A stretch of DNA of 64,000 nucleotides from contig NZ_FWFX01000009.1 of the NCBI RefSeq assembly GCF_900172335.1, positions 1-64,000 on the forward strand, given 5' to 3'. The notes under the pieces were generated by a model. That model did not search any database, was not told the DNA's origin, and worked only from the letters and a program-made list of their open reading frames with translations. Below, one piece after another: positions 44,558 to 53,950 of this stretch. Source of the DNA: Roseovarius albus. Its GTDB lineage: Bacteria > Pseudomonadota > Alphaproteobacteria > Rhodobacterales > Rhodobacteraceae. The translations under genes were made by a program, and so were the position numbers. Within the stretch, counting starts at the first letter, position 1. Every line of letters begins with the position of its first letter.

Positions 44558-46054
44558 TCAAGTCTTATACTTGATCCAAGTGGTTTTCAGGGCGGTATAT
44601 TTATCAATGCTGTGCAGTGACAGATCACGCCCGAAACCAGATTGTTTCATGCCGCCAAATGGCGTCTGAGCCGACAGCGCATCAACTGTATTTACAGAGA
44701 CTGTTCCAGCATAAAGCGCGTCAGCAACTCGGTGGGCACGGCTCAGGTTATCGGTCCAGACCGACGCCGCGAGGCCGTAAACCGAGTCGTTCGCCATGCT
44801 GACCGCTTCGGCCTCGGAATCGAACGGAATGACCGACAGAACCGGGCCAAAGATTTCATCACGCGCCAGCGGGTTGTCATGGGTCACATCGTTGAAAATC
44901 GTGGGCTGAACAAAGCAACCTTTGCCGTTCACAGTTACGCGTTCACCACCGGCAACCAGATCGGCGGTCTTCTTGCCCTCGTCGACAAAGCGCATGATGC
45001 CCTGAGTTTGACGTTCGTTGACAATCGCCCCCATTTTCGAGGCCGGATCAAGCGGGTCACCCGGTTGCATTGCTTCGGCGCGGGCGATCAGTTTATCGAC
45101 AAGAGCATCCTTGATTGAGCGTTCGACATAAAGCCGTGAATTGGCCGAGCAAACTTCGCCCTGATTGAAGAAGATGCCAAAGGCTGCCATGTCCGCCGCC
45201 GCATCCAGATCTTCGCAATCCGCAAAGATCAGGTTGGGGCTTTTGCCACCGGTTTCGGGCCAGACGGATTTCAGGTTTGATTGACCTGAATAGGTCATGA
45301 ACATTTTGCCAATTGCCGTGGATCCAGTGAAGGCCAGACAATCCACATCCATATGCAGGCCCAGCGCCTTGCCCGCCGTGACGCCATAGCCCGGCACCAC
45401 ATTGAACACGCCCTCTGGAATGCCCGCCTCAGTCGCCAATTCGGCCAGACGCAAGGCAGATAGTGGCGATTGCTCAGCGGGTTTGAGAACAAAGGAGTTG
45501 CCCGCCGCCAGTGCCGCTGCGCCTTTCCATGTCGCCATATCCAACGGGAAGTTCCACGGGGTTACCGCACCCACCACACCCAGTGGCACGCGTTTGACCA
45601 GCGCCAGGTCGCCGGGGCCGGTGGGGGCAACCTCGTCGTAAATCTTGTCGATGGCTTCGGCATACCACTGGAAAAAATGCGCCGATCCGGGGGCATCCAC
45701 GGTGGCCGCGTCGGTGACCAGCTTGCCCATGTCCAGACTGTCCAACAGCGCCATTTCTTCAAGGTTTTCGCGGATTAGATCCGCCAGTTTCAGCATCACC
45801 GCCTTCCGATCACCGGGAGCCGCCCGCGACCAGATGCCGGCATCGAAAGCCTTGCGGGCGGCGGCAACGGCGCGGTCAACGTCTTCCTCGTCGCACTCGG
45901 AAACCTGTGTCAGCACCTCGCCCGTGGCCGGGTTAATATTGTCAAAGGTTTTGCCCGAAGCCGCATCAACAAACTGACCGCCGATAAAGGCCTGATGCCG
46001 GAATGTCAGCGTATCCGCCCGGGATTTCCAATCACCATATGTGTAATCGAGCAT
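44558..46054 (-). CDS. Aldehyde dehydrogenase, PuuC-like
   Basis: A 498-residue NAD(P)-dependent aldehyde dehydrogenase. Catalytic Cys302 (FNQGEVCS), Glu267 (PETGGKS) and Asn168 (PWNFP) are all present. The start and flanking sequence resemble PuuC, which oxidises gamma-glutamyl-aminobutyraldehyde and related amino-aldehydes. It would oxidise the aldehyde produced by an amine oxidase or monooxygenase of the cluster. It starts 14 bp after the DUF1028 gene. Confidence 0.92.
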   Translation of the reverse strand: MLDYTYGDWKSRADTLTFRHQAFIGGQFVDAASGKTFDNINPATGEVLTQVSECDEEDVDRAVAAARKAFDAGIWSRAAPGDRKAVMLKLADLIRENLEEMALLDSLDMGKLVTDAATVDAPGSAHFFQWYAEAIDKIYDEVAPTGPGDLALVKRVPLGVVGAVTPWNFPLDMATWKGAAALAAGNSFVLKPAEQSPLSALRLAELATEAGIPEGVFNVVPGYGVTAGKALGLHMDVDCLAFTGSTAIGKMFMTYSGQSNLKSVWPETGGKSPNLIFADCEDLDAAADMAAFGIFFNQGEVCSANSRLYVERSIKDALVDKLIARAEAMQPGDPLDPASKMGAIVNERQTQGIMRFVDEGKKTADLVAGGERVTVNGKGCFVQPTIFNDVTHDNPLARDEIFGPVLSVIPFDSEAEAVSMANDSVYGLAASVWTDNLSRAHRVADALYAGTVSVNTVDALSAQTPFGGMKQSGFGRDLSLHSIDKYTALKTTWIKYKT

Positions 46055-46068
46055 GACGCCCTCCTGTA

Positions 46069-46743
46069 TTATTGGTCGCCCGGCACGCCGTAAGATGGCG
46101 CTTCACGCGGGTCGAGTGCGCGCTGGATGTAGGCGTCAAGCTGTGGCTTGTAGACCTCCCAGGCGGTTGCAATGTTTTTGATCGGACAGTCTTCGGACCA
46201 ATCGCAGCGCAGATCAGCCACGGGCCAGGCAACTTTGTCGACAATCTTCATGCCCGCCGAATGCACCGGCCCGGCCTCGCCACCAGCGGCCAATCCGGCC
46301 CGCATAGCGGCAATCAACCGGTCGCCGATATGGCCGGTCGAGGACAGAAACCCATCAACGATGGCTTGTGGCACACCATCGTTGGCCAAAAGGTTTCCGC
46401 CCGAAGCAACATTCTGCGCCATCGCTTGCGTCCAGATCCCGAGGCTGTTGGGGCCGGAATGAATGGCCGTGTTGCCGTTCTTATCGACCGCCAGAACCTG
46501 CCTGTACTCGATGAACTTGCCCAGATCCTTGACCCCAGCAATGGCCTCTGCCGCGCTCATCCCGCCTTGCATCAAGTCCAGTGCCAATGGGCCCAAGGTC
46601 GGGTCGGTCACGTTTTGCGAGGCCACCGCCCCAACGCCCGCCCGGGCATAAGAACAACGCGCAGCAACAGCCGGGGACGATGATGAAATCGCAAGCCCAA
46701 ACATGCCGGTTTCTTCACAGCGGGCCACAAGGGAAAAGGTCAT
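46069..46743 (-). CDS. DUF1028 family protein
   Basis: A 224-residue protein of the DUF1028 family. It begins MTFSLVARCEETGMFGLAISS, as usual for this family, and contains SQNVTDPTLGPLALDLM. The fold is thought to be Ntn-hydrolase-like, and the family often accompanies RidA and amine catabolism. Here it lies between RidA and an aldehyde dehydrogenase. The reaction is unknown. Confidence 0.85.
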   Translation of the reverse strand: MTFSLVARCEETGMFGLAISSSSPAVAARCSYARAGVGAVASQNVTDPTLGPLALDLMQGGMSAAEAIAGVKDLGKFIEYRQVLAVDKNGNTAIHSGPNSLGIWTQAMAQNVASGGNLLANDGVPQAIVDGFLSSTGHIGDRLIAAMRAGLAAGGEAGPVHSAGMKIVDKVAWPVADLRCDWSEDCPIKNIATAWEVYKPQLDAYIQRALDPREAPSYGVPGDQ

Positions 46744-46828
46744 TGATCAACTCCAGTCAGCGCCAGTAAGAGGATCCATCTTTCATCTGGCCATAAATAT
46801 CTTCGGGGGTGAATGCCCGAATGGGCAG

Positions 46829-46847
46829 AGGGGGCGGACAGCCCCCT
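46829..46847. terminator. GC hairpin between RidA and DUF1028 genes
   Basis: GGGGGC (46830-46835) pairs with GCCCCC (46841-46846), plus an A-T closing pair. No U-run follows on the minus strand, so it may be an mRNA-processing or partial attenuation structure rather than a true terminator. Confidence 0.4.
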
Positions 46848-46856
46848 AACCCGATC

Positions 46857-47273
46857 TTAGTCAGGGATGACAGCCGTGCCGTCTATCTCGACCAGCCAAT
46901 CAGGCCGTGCCAGCGCCTGAACCACCAGACCGGTAGACACCGGGTGCACGCCTTTGATGTATTCGCCCATGGTGCGATAGACCGCCTCGCGGTGGCGCAC
47001 GTCGGTGATGTAGACCACGACCTTGACCAGATGCTCCATCTGACCGCCAGCTTCCTCGATCAACTGTTTAATGTTTTGCATCACCTTATGGGTCTGCTCA
47101 ACGGGATCATGGCTACCGATGTTGACCGCATCATCAAGATTCTGCGGGCACTGGCCGCGCAGATAAACTGTTTTCCCACCCTGCGTGACCACGGCCTGGC
47201 ACAGGTCATTGTCGAGATTCTGTTCAGGATAGGTATCACTGGTGTTGAATTTGCGAATGCGGGTATGGGCCAT
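46857..47273 (-). CDS. RidA family enamine/imine deaminase
   Basis: A 138-residue RidA/YjgF-type protein with a typical end PDWLVEIDGTAVIPD and an RGQCPQNLDDAVNIG strand. It probably hydrolyses reactive enamine or imine intermediates to ketones plus ammonia. In an operon with an FAD monooxygenase upstream and DUF1028 downstream, it may clear imines formed from amine oxidation. Confidence 0.88.
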   Translation of the reverse strand: MAHTRIRKFNTSDTYPEQNLDNDLCQAVVTQGGKTVYLRGQCPQNLDDAVNIGSHDPVEQTHKVMQNIKQLIEEAGGQMEHLVKVVVYITDVRHREAVYRTMGEYIKGVHPVSTGLVVQALARPDWLVEIDGTAVIPD

Positions 47274-47298
47274 TTTGGTCGTCCTGTCTTAAACGTGG

Positions 47299-48576
47299 TT
47301 ATTCTGCGGCGGTGACGGCTTGATCTTGAGGACCGCGATATTGTCGATACATCTGTTGGATGCCAATCTGGTCGGCGATGTGTTTTGCATCATGCCAGAC
47401 GCCCCAGATAAAGGTTGACCCCCGGCGTGATTGCCATGGCAGGCCCAAGAAGTAGATTCCGGGCTCTTTTGAGACGCCGCGCTGATGCTTTGGCGCGCCC
47501 CTTTCGTCAAAGGCGTCAACCTTCATCCAGCTGAAGTCCTGACGGAAGCCCGTGGCCCAGATGATCGAGGTAATACCTGCCTCTGCCAAATCAACTTCGC
47601 GGATCGGGTTGCTAAGACAATCGGGATCGGCAAAGGCCACCCGCGCCTGCGGCTCTTCGGCAAGGTCCAGTCCATTGCGTTCGACGTAAGCGTCAGCCAG
47701 ATCCAGCATTTGCAGATAGTTGGCATCACCGTTGGCGACATTTGTCTGCAAATCACCTGCAAAGGTCAGCTTGCCGTCGGTGTAGGCCTCGGTCAGGCCA
47801 ACCAGATTAACGCCCTCATTGCCAAGGCGGCGGAAATCCATGGTCTGGCCACCGTAAGCGCCACTAACCGAGATGGTAACATGTTCGGTACCCGGTTTCA
47901 GCGCGGCCACATCCCACAGACCCAACACACCCAACCACCAGACAAAGTCACGTCCGCGATACATGCGTGGAGGGCGATCATGTGGTCCAACCGACAGATA
48001 GGTCTTGCGACCTGCGCGGTTCAGCTCATCCGCGATCTGCGCACCGGACGATCCTGCGCCCACCACCAACACTGCGCCCTCGGGCAGCTGATCGGGGTTG
48101 CGGTAATAAAACGAGTGGATCTGCTCAACCGGCGCATCCTGCGGCACCACAGGGGGAATCACCGGGTGTTGGAACGCACCGGTAGCCGCGACGACATTAT
48201 TCGCCTCAATCACTCCGTCCGAAGTTTCAACTGTAAATCCTTGACGGCCCTCGATGCGTTCCGCCTTTGTGACCTCAACACCCGTCCTAATTGGGGCCTT
48301 GATCATTGTGGCATAGTCATTGAGGTAATCGGCAACGCGCTCTTTGCCGGGAAAGGCTTCCGGATCGGTGCCTTCGAATTCCAAGTTTGGGAAGCGATCA
48401 TGCCACGCAGGACCATTGGCCACCAGCGAATCCCAACGCCCAGTACGCCATGCCTCAGCCACGCGGTTTTTTTCCAGAACGAGATGTGGCACGCCATTGT
48501 TTGACAGGTGCTCGCTTAGCGCGATCCCAGCCTGACCTGCGCCAACAACAAGTGTGTCTACTTTCTCAATCGACAT
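47299..48576 (-). CDS. FAD-dependent monooxygenase-like protein
   Basis: A 425-residue flavoprotein with an N-terminal FAD motif GAGQAG and a second nucleotide motif VVGAGSSGAQIADEL, separated by HSFYYRNP (an FMO-type signature region). It resembles CzcO/FMO-like N- or C-hydroxylating enzymes but not trimethylamine monooxygenase. The start at 48576 follows AAAGGA; an upstream in-frame ATG lacks a site. First gene of the RidA/DUF1028/ALDH/LysR/HpbD operon, with a TTAGG-N5-CCTAA dyad about 130 bp upstream. Substrate unknown. Confidence 0.82.
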   Translation of the reverse strand: MSIEKVDTLVVGAGQAGIALSEHLSNNGVPHLVLEKNRVAEAWRTGRWDSLVANGPAWHDRFPNLEFEGTDPEAFPGKERVADYLNDYATMIKAPIRTGVEVTKAERIEGRQGFTVETSDGVIEANNVVAATGAFQHPVIPPVVPQDAPVEQIHSFYYRNPDQLPEGAVLVVGAGSSGAQIADELNRAGRKTYLSVGPHDRPPRMYRGRDFVWWLGVLGLWDVAALKPGTEHVTISVSGAYGGQTMDFRRLGNEGVNLVGLTEAYTDGKLTFAGDLQTNVANGDANYLQMLDLADAYVERNGLDLAEEPQARVAFADPDCLSNPIREVDLAEAGITSIIWATGFRQDFSWMKVDAFDERGAPKHQRGVSKEPGIYFLGLPWQSRRGSTFIWGVWHDAKHIADQIGIQQMYRQYRGPQDQAVTAAE

Positions 48577-48707
48577 TGTCTGGTCCTTTTCTGGCAATTC
48601 AAAACGATTGCGCATTAAAGAAGGCAATCTTGCCAGGATGCGCGAATCTTGAACCAAGGGATTTCATAAAAGCATCTCAGTCAAAAGAATTCTCTGTCTT
48701 ATCCCTT

Positions 48708-48724
48708 GTTAGGATTTTCCTAAC
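48708..48724. promoter_or_regulatory. TTAGG-N5-CCTAA dyad, copy 3
   Basis: GTTAGG-ATTTT-CCTAAC, a perfect dyad (arms GTTAGGA/TCCTAAC around TTT) upstream of the monooxygenase operon. It fits T-N11-A. Confidence 0.65.
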
Positions 48725-48755
48725 GCATTTTAAATTAACATTAGGGTTCAATACA

Positions 48756-49643
48756 CTACGCTGAACTCGCCAACGTTTCATAGATCCGTTGCCCATCTTC
48801 TGTTCCCAAAAAACCGCTTGGCCCCAAAAGCCAGTACCCTGATTGCGATGTCACCAGATCCGGCGAAAGCTGCACCAGACTTTGACCCTTAATCAGATCC
48901 TCAATGATCCCCACCCAACCTAAAGCGATGCCTGCCCCGGTCAGGGCCAGATGCAACGCCAGCCCGTGATCGTTCACCACGATGCGTTTGCCTGAAGGCT
49001 GCCAATCCGAGTCAGTGCGTTCCAGCCAGGCATCCCAATTGAGCCAGCGGTGTTCGGGGTCTTCTTGTTCAATGATAGCAATATGATCGGGAAGCGTCCC
49101 GTCTCCAGATTCTCGAATCTGCTCCGCCACTATTGGAGAAGCCACAGGGCCGACCTCTTCCTGAATCAGCAACTTGGCGTCAAACCCGGGCCAATCCCCT
49201 GAACCAAAGGCAATCCAGCAATCAACGTCTTCGCGCAGAAGGTCCTCGTCCTTGACCATGGTGACCACCTTGGTACGCAGTCCCAACCGCTCAGACAGAT
49301 GTGGCAGGCGAGGCGAGAGCCAATAGGTGCCGATCCCCGGATAGGTCGCAATTGAAAGGGTTGGTGACTGATCAGCGTACCGCAGCCGTTCTGCCGTTTT
49401 TCTGATACTTCCAAACGCTCGCGAAATCGTCTCAAACAACTCATGAGCCTGCAATGTTGGCACCAACCGTCCCCGTGTTTTTTCAAACAATGCGATTCCC
49501 AGATCTTCCTCCAGACGCTTGATTTGATAGCTGATCGCGGGTTGTTGCACATTCAGGGCCTTGGCTGCTGAAGTATAGCTTTCGCTCAAATACACCTCTT
49601 CGAACGCACGCAGACCTTTCAAGGTGGGCATCTGTCTGTTCAT
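48756..49643 (-). CDS. LysR-family transcriptional regulator (GcvA-like)
   Basis: A LysR protein of about 295 residues with the N-terminal HTH LKGLRAFEEVYLSESYTSAAKALNVQQPAISYQI and an effector domain. The start is uncertain: 49643 (MNRQMP), 49631 (MPTLKG), 49661 and 49715 are all in frame and none has a good ribosome-binding site. A perfect ATTGAA-TTT-TTCAAT dyad (49642-49656) lies at its 5' end. It faces the acyl-CoA dehydrogenase gene and probably controls it. Confidence 0.82.
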   Translation of the reverse strand: MNRQMPTLKGLRAFEEVYLSESYTSAAKALNVQQPAISYQIKRLEEDLGIALFEKTRGRLVPTLQAHELFETISRAFGSIRKTAERLRYADQSPTLSIATYPGIGTYWLSPRLPHLSERLGLRTKVVTMVKDEDLLREDVDCWIAFGSGDWPGFDAKLLIQEEVGPVASPIVAEQIRESGDGTLPDHIAIIEQEDPEHRWLNWDAWLERTDSDWQPSGKRIVVNDHGLALHLALTGAGIALGWVGIIEDLIKGQSLVQLSPDLVTSQSGYWLLGPSGFLGTEDGQRIYETLASSA

Positions 49644-49656
49644 TGAATTTTTCAAT
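49642..49656. promoter_or_regulatory. ATTGAA-TTT-TTCAAT dyad near divergent LysR/ACAD
   Basis: Perfect 15-bp dyad fitting T-N11-A, within or just before the LysR start and 90 bp from the acyl-CoA dehydrogenase start. Probably the LysR site. Confidence 0.5.
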
Positions 49657-49746
49657 CTCATATTCAATTTTTTCGTTATTTTACAAAACACGCTTTCGAA
49701 ATAGAGGTCAAACATGGAAATCCACCACGACTCGCGGAGAATGAGA

Positions 49747-50922
49747 ATGCCAGCAAAGATTGAAGAGATCTTGGAGCGTGCCCGTCAGCACGCCGAAACC
49801 GTGATTACACCTAATGTAGATGCCTGGAATGCAGCCGGTGTCTGGCCACGCGAAGCATCGGACAAAGCTGGCGAGCAAGGCTTGACGGGCCTGTATGCGC
49901 CAGAAGAGCTCGGCGGTCAGGGTCTGTCGCTGGGTGATGGCATTCAGGTATACGAACAGCTGGGCCTAGGCGATGGTGCTTATGCCTTTGCCCTATCGAT
50001 GCATAACATCTGCACCTTTGCCGGTTGTGGCTATGGCACCGATGCGTTCAAGGAACAATGGGCACGCGATCTGACATCGGGCCGCAAACTGGCCAACTTT
50101 GCCCTGACCGAACCGCAGTCTGGATCAGACGCCACAAACATGTACAGCCGAGCCATCATCAACGACGATGGTACCTGGACCATCAATGGCTCCAAAGCCT
50201 GGGTCAGCCTCGCAGGTGAGGCAGACATCTATTTCACCGTCGTCAAAACCAGCGATGAGCCGGGCCACGAGGACATGGCGATGATCGCCATTCCAGCGGA
50301 CACTCCGGGCCTGAGCTTTGGCCCCAAGTACGACACGCCAAGCTATCGCTTCCTGCCGCTGTCCGAGATGTACATGAAGGATGTGGTGGTGTCTGACGAC
50401 AACATCATCCTGCCCATCGGTCAGGGCCTGCAAGGTTCTTTGATGGCGATAGACATCGCGCGGGTTTCCATCGCTTCGGGGTGTTGTGGTCTGATGCAAG
50501 CGGCGCTGGACACCGCGCTTAGCTACTCCAAAAACCGCAAAATGTTCGGCGGCAAGAACCTTGATCTCGACGGCATTCAATGGATGCTGGGTGAGGTCGC
50601 AACCGAGTTGGAAGCCTCGCGTCTACTCTATAAAGCGGCAGCCAATGCCCTTGGCACGCCTGAAGGACCGTTGATGGCGGCGCACGCCAAACGCTTTGTG
50701 CCGGATGCGGCGGTGAAAGCGGCCAACACCTGCACGCAGGTACTGGGCGGCATGGGCCTGCTGAAACCTTACGGCATGGATCGCCTATCCCGCCTGAGCC
50801 AGATGCTGCGTATCGTCGATGGTACGACCGAAATCAGCCGCGTTGTCATCGGCCGCAGCCTGATGAAACGCGCCAAAACCTTGCCGGATCTGCCGGTACC
50901 AAAGGGCTTTGGTGAAGAGTAA
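49747..50922 (+). CDS. Acyl-CoA dehydrogenase family protein
   Basis: A 391-residue acyl-CoA dehydrogenase with [13 protein letters not shown] (flavin region) and the C-terminal [15 protein letters not shown]. In typical members the catalytic base is the Glu of YEGT; here the equivalent residue is Asp358, a conservative but notable change. The start at 49747 is favoured by GGAGA just upstream; ATGs at 49714 and 49741 are alternatives. Divergent from a LysR regulator and followed by a strong hairpin. The acyl chain is not known. Confidence 0.88.
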   Translation: MPAKIEEILERARQHAETVITPNVDAWNAAGVWPREASDKAGEQGLTGLYAPEELGGQGLSLGDGIQVYEQLGLGDGAYAFALSMHNICTFAGCGYGTDAFKEQWARDLTSGRKLANFALTEPQSGSDATNMYSRAIINDDGTWTINGSKAWVSLAGEADIYFTVVKTSDEPGHEDMAMIAIPADTPGLSFGPKYDTPSYRFLPLSEMYMKDVVVSDDNIILPIGQGLQGSLMAIDIARVSIASGCCGLMQAALDTALSYSKNRKMFGGKNLDLDGIQWMLGEVATELEASRLLYKAAANALGTPEGPLMAAHAKRFVPDAAVKAANTCTQVLGGMGLLKPYGMDRLSRLSQMLRIVDGTTEISRVVIGRSLMKRAKTLPDLPVPKGFGEE

Positions 50923-50937
50923 TACAGAGTCATGAAG

Positions 50938-50961
50938 CAGCGGCCCTAGAGGCCGCTGTTT
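50938..50961 (+). terminator. Terminator after the acyl-CoA dehydrogenase gene
   Basis: 8-bp stem CAGCGGCC/GGCCGCTG (50938-50945 with 50951-50958), loop CTAGA, followed by TTTT on the plus strand. It also lies just past the convergent ilvE stop. Confidence 0.75.
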
Positions 50962-51825
50962 TCATTCTGACTTCGCCCAATCCCAATACAATTCGCGGGC
51001 GCGTCGGGTGACCGGGCCGATCTGATACTGGGTGTCGTCAAAGGCAGTAACCGGGGTGATCTTGTGCACATTGCCAGTCAGGAACACCTCGTCAGCATCA
51101 TGAAAATCATCAAAGCTCATGGTCGTTTCATGCACCACCATGCCATCGGCGCGCAGGTTTTCGATGTGCCGCGCGCGGGTGATCCCAGCCAGAAAGGTGC
51201 CGTTGGGCACAGGCGTAAATACCTCGCCATCTTTCACCGCAAAGGCATTCGAAGTCGCGGTTTCGGCCACATTGCCGAGCGCGTCGGCCACTAACGCATT
51301 GCCAAAGCCTTTGGCCTTGGCCTCGGCCAGCATCCGGGCATTATTGGGGTACAGACAGGCGGCCTTGGCGTTGACGACGCTATGTTCCAAAACAGGCCGG
51401 CGAAACCGCGTGCGGGTCAGTGTAGTTGACACGTCCGGCCCTGCCATCGGCACCTCTTCCAGACAAATCGCAAAACCAACCTCGGCGTCTTCTGCCGGGA
51501 CAATTGCGGAATAGCCGCTTTCAATCCCCCAATACATCGGGCGGATATAGACCGCCTGATCGGGATTATAGGCCTTGAGCCCCTCCTGCACGATCTCAAC
51601 CATATCCTCGGCCGACACCGCCGGCGTCAGCATCAAGGCCCGGGCCGAGGCGTTCACCCGCACACAATGTTTGTCCAGATCAGGGGTAAGCCCATAGGCA
51701 TAGCGCGCGCCATCGAATACGTTGCTGCCTAGCCACATCGCGTGATCGGCGGCTTTCATGATCGGCACATCACCGTCATGCCAAGCGCCATCATTGTAGG
51801 TGCGGATGTTTTTACCCGTTGCCAT
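50962..51825 (-). CDS. ilvE: Branched-chain amino acid aminotransferase
   Basis: A 287-residue class IV (fold type IV) PLP aminotransferase. The Schiff-base lysine is Lys154 in VNAKAACLYP, and the C-terminal FLTGNVHKITPV loop matches the IlvE/branched-chain group. It transfers amino groups between branched-chain 2-oxo acids and glutamate. D-amino acid aminotransferase or lyase activity cannot be excluded from sequence. Confidence 0.85.
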   Translation of the reverse strand: MATGKNIRTYNDGAWHDGDVPIMKAADHAMWLGSNVFDGARYAYGLTPDLDKHCVRVNASARALMLTPAVSAEDMVEIVQEGLKAYNPDQAVYIRPMYWGIESGYSAIVPAEDAEVGFAICLEEVPMAGPDVSTTLTRTRFRRPVLEHSVVNAKAACLYPNNARMLAEAKAKGFGNALVADALGNVAETATSNAFAVKDGEVFTPVPNGTFLAGITRARHIENLRADGMVVHETTMSFDDFHDADEVFLTGNVHKITPVTAFDDTQYQIGPVTRRARELYWDWAKSE

Positions 51826-51963
51826 GGATCTGCCTCCCTTATCTGCGCGCAGCCTAGGCCGATCATTGCGCAGGGTCCAGTGGGGGAACGCGGCTCCGCC
51901 TCGACAATACGGGCTGGACGCGATAGCACTTTACTCAACCTGAACCCGGATCTGTGGTGACCT

Positions 51964-52575
51964 ATGAAGATTGTCCGCCTGTTTGCCTGCCTGTTCCTGC
52001 CCTTGATGGTAATTGCAGGCTGTACCCCAACACCACCCAACACCAGCGACGCGCTGACCCGGCAGGACACCAGTGGACAGGTCGCGCAAACTGTCGCGCA
52101 GGATGAGGTCACCAAGCTGACCAATGCGATCATGGCGATGGGGCCCGGGATCGACCCGGAAGAGGCCCGGCGTGCCGCCAACATTTCGTATTCCTATACC
52201 GCGCAGCTGGCGCGCGAATATGAAATCACCGATCCGCCACTGATCCATAACACTAAGGTGAACATGGGTGTGAAGCCACGCGGGTTGTGCTGGCACTGGG
52301 CAGAAGACATGGAGAAGCGACTCAAGCAGGAACGGTTCAAAACCCTCCAATTGCACCGCGCCATCGCCAATCATGACAAGGCCTTCCGGATCGAGCATTC
52401 CACCGCCATCGTCAGCCGCCGGGGCGACACGATGGAGCAAGGTATCATCCTGGATCCGTGGCGCTATGGCGGCACGCTGTTCTGGTCTCCGCTGCTCGAG
52501 GACACCCGTTATGAGTGGCATCCAAGGGCTGAGGTTCTGGCTTTTAAGCGCGAGCTGGCTCTAGCTGCACAGTAA
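51964..52575 (+). CDS. Putative lipoprotein of unknown function
   Basis: A 203-residue protein with a signal peptide and lipobox VIAGC (Cys20), so it is probably lipid-anchored. The mature part has no family I can name; it contains a GLCWHWAEDMEKRL helix and a C-terminal DPWRYGGTLFWSPL segment. It precedes the Zur-like box but is not obviously in the same operon. Confidence 0.75.
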   Translation: MKIVRLFACLFLPLMVIAGCTPTPPNTSDALTRQDTSGQVAQTVAQDEVTKLTNAIMAMGPGIDPEEARRAANISYSYTAQLAREYEITDPPLIHNTKVNMGVKPRGLCWHWAEDMEKRLKQERFKTLQLHRAIANHDKAFRIEHSTAIVSRRGDTMEQGIILDPWRYGGTLFWSPLLEDTRYEWHPRAEVLAFKRELALAAQ

Positions 52576-52636
52576 GCTGTACTAGCCCCAAAAGTTTTGT
52601 GACTTTGCCATTCAAATTTTTATATTACTGTTGTGT

Positions 52637-52650
52637 TATGTTATAACATA
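52637..52650. promoter_or_regulatory. Zur-like palindrome TATGTTATAACATA
   Basis: A perfect 14-bp palindrome matching the alphaproteobacterial Zur pattern (GTTATGTTATAACATAAC-like), 83 bp before the COG0523 start. It suggests repression by zinc-loaded Zur and expression under zinc shortage. Confidence 0.7.
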
Positions 52651-52732
52651 TGAGATACGGTTTCGCGATTTAGTTTTGAGGTCGCCTATGACCGCAATCC
52701 CCACGCAACTGATTTCGAAAGTTGAGGCACAT

Positions 52733-53950
52733 ATGAACATCCAAGACACCCGCCTGCCCGTAACTGTTATCTCTGGCTTCCTTGGCGCCGGAAAAACCAC
52801 ATTGCTGAACCGCGTGCTCAACAATCGTGATGGGCGGCGTGTTGCTGTCATCGTAAATGACATGTCTGAGGTGAATATCGATGCCGATCTCGTGCGTGCC
52901 GACACCGAGCTGAGCCGGACAGATGAGACACTGGTTGAAATGTCTAATGGCTGCATCTGCTGTACGCTGCGCGATGACCTGTTGGACGAGGTCCGCCGAC
53001 TAGCCGGTGAAGGCCGGTTTGAGTATCTATTGATCGAATCCACTGGAATTTCAGAGCCCCTGCCCGTGGCGGCGACATTCGATTTTCGCGATGAATACGG
53101 AGACAGCCTGTCAGACGTCGCGCGTCTTGACACAATGGTCACAGTCGTCGACGCTGTGAATCTGCTGAATGATTATTCATCGCATGATTTCCTGCGCGAC
53201 CGTGGCGAAACCATGGGTGAAGAGGACGAACGCACCTTGGTGCATCTTCTGACTGACCAGATCGAATTTGCTGATGTCGTCATCTTGAACAAGGTCAGCG
53301 ATGCCGGCCCGCACAAAGTTGATGCCGCGCGCAAGATCATTCGCAGCCTGAACGCGGATGCTCAGATCATCGAGACTGACCGGTCTGATGTATCTGCCGA
53401 GTACATCCTGGATACCGGCATGTTCGACTTTGAAAAAGCTCATGAACATCCGATGTGGGCCAAGGAACTTTATGGCTTTGAAGACCATGTGCCGGAAACC
53501 GAAGAATACGGCGTGACCTCTTATGTCTATCGCGCGAGGCTGCCATTTGTGCCCGAACGCATCATGGAAGTTCTAAACGGGAATATGCCCGGTGTCATCC
53601 GCGCGAAAGGGCATTTCTGGATCTCTACGCGCCCCGATTGGGTGGCAGAGTTTTCTTTGGCTGGCGCGCTCTCTTCTGTCGCGCCTTTGGGGCAATGGTG
53701 GGCAACTGTCCCAGAAGAACGCCGACCCACTAACGATAGCGCCAACGCCTATATGCAGGCGCATTGGCAAGAACCATGGGGAGATCGGCGGCAAGAGCTG
53801 GTCTTTATTGGCGCGCATATCGATTGGCCAGCACTCAAGGCACGATTGGACAACTGCCTTGTTCCAGCGATAGCAACAACCGGGCCGGATGACCTGCCGG
53901 ATTACCCCGATCCGTTTCCTTTATGGCGCCGGGCGGAGGAGGCAGCATGA
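52733..53950 (+). CDS. COG0523 GTPase (CobW/ZagA-type zinc metallochaperone)
   Basis: A 406-residue G3E GTPase with Walker [10 protein letters not shown] (about 15-23) and the metal motif GCICC (Cys74, Cys76, Cys77), followed by a CobW C-terminal domain. The Zur-like box upstream argues for a zinc-related role, such as zinc delivery under scarcity, as in ZigA/ZagA proteins. The start at 52733 is chosen because the family begins close to this point; an ATG at 52688 also has a GAGG site and would add 15 residues. Coupled by ATGA to the DUF1826 gene. Confidence 0.88.
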   Translation: MNIQDTRLPVTVISGFLGAGKTTLLNRVLNNRDGRRVAVIVNDMSEVNIDADLVRADTELSRTDETLVEMSNGCICCTLRDDLLDEVRRLAGEGRFEYLLIESTGISEPLPVAATFDFRDEYGDSLSDVARLDTMVTVVDAVNLLNDYSSHDFLRDRGETMGEEDERTLVHLLTDQIEFADVVILNKVSDAGPHKVDAARKIIRSLNADAQIIETDRSDVSAEYILDTGMFDFEKAHEHPMWAKELYGFEDHVPETEEYGVTSYVYRARLPFVPERIMEVLNGNMPGVIRAKGHFWISTRPDWVAEFSLAGALSSVAPLGQWWATVPEERRPTNDSANAYMQAHWQEPWGDRRQELVFIGAHIDWPALKARLDNCLVPAIATTGPDDLPDYPDPFPLWRRAEEAA

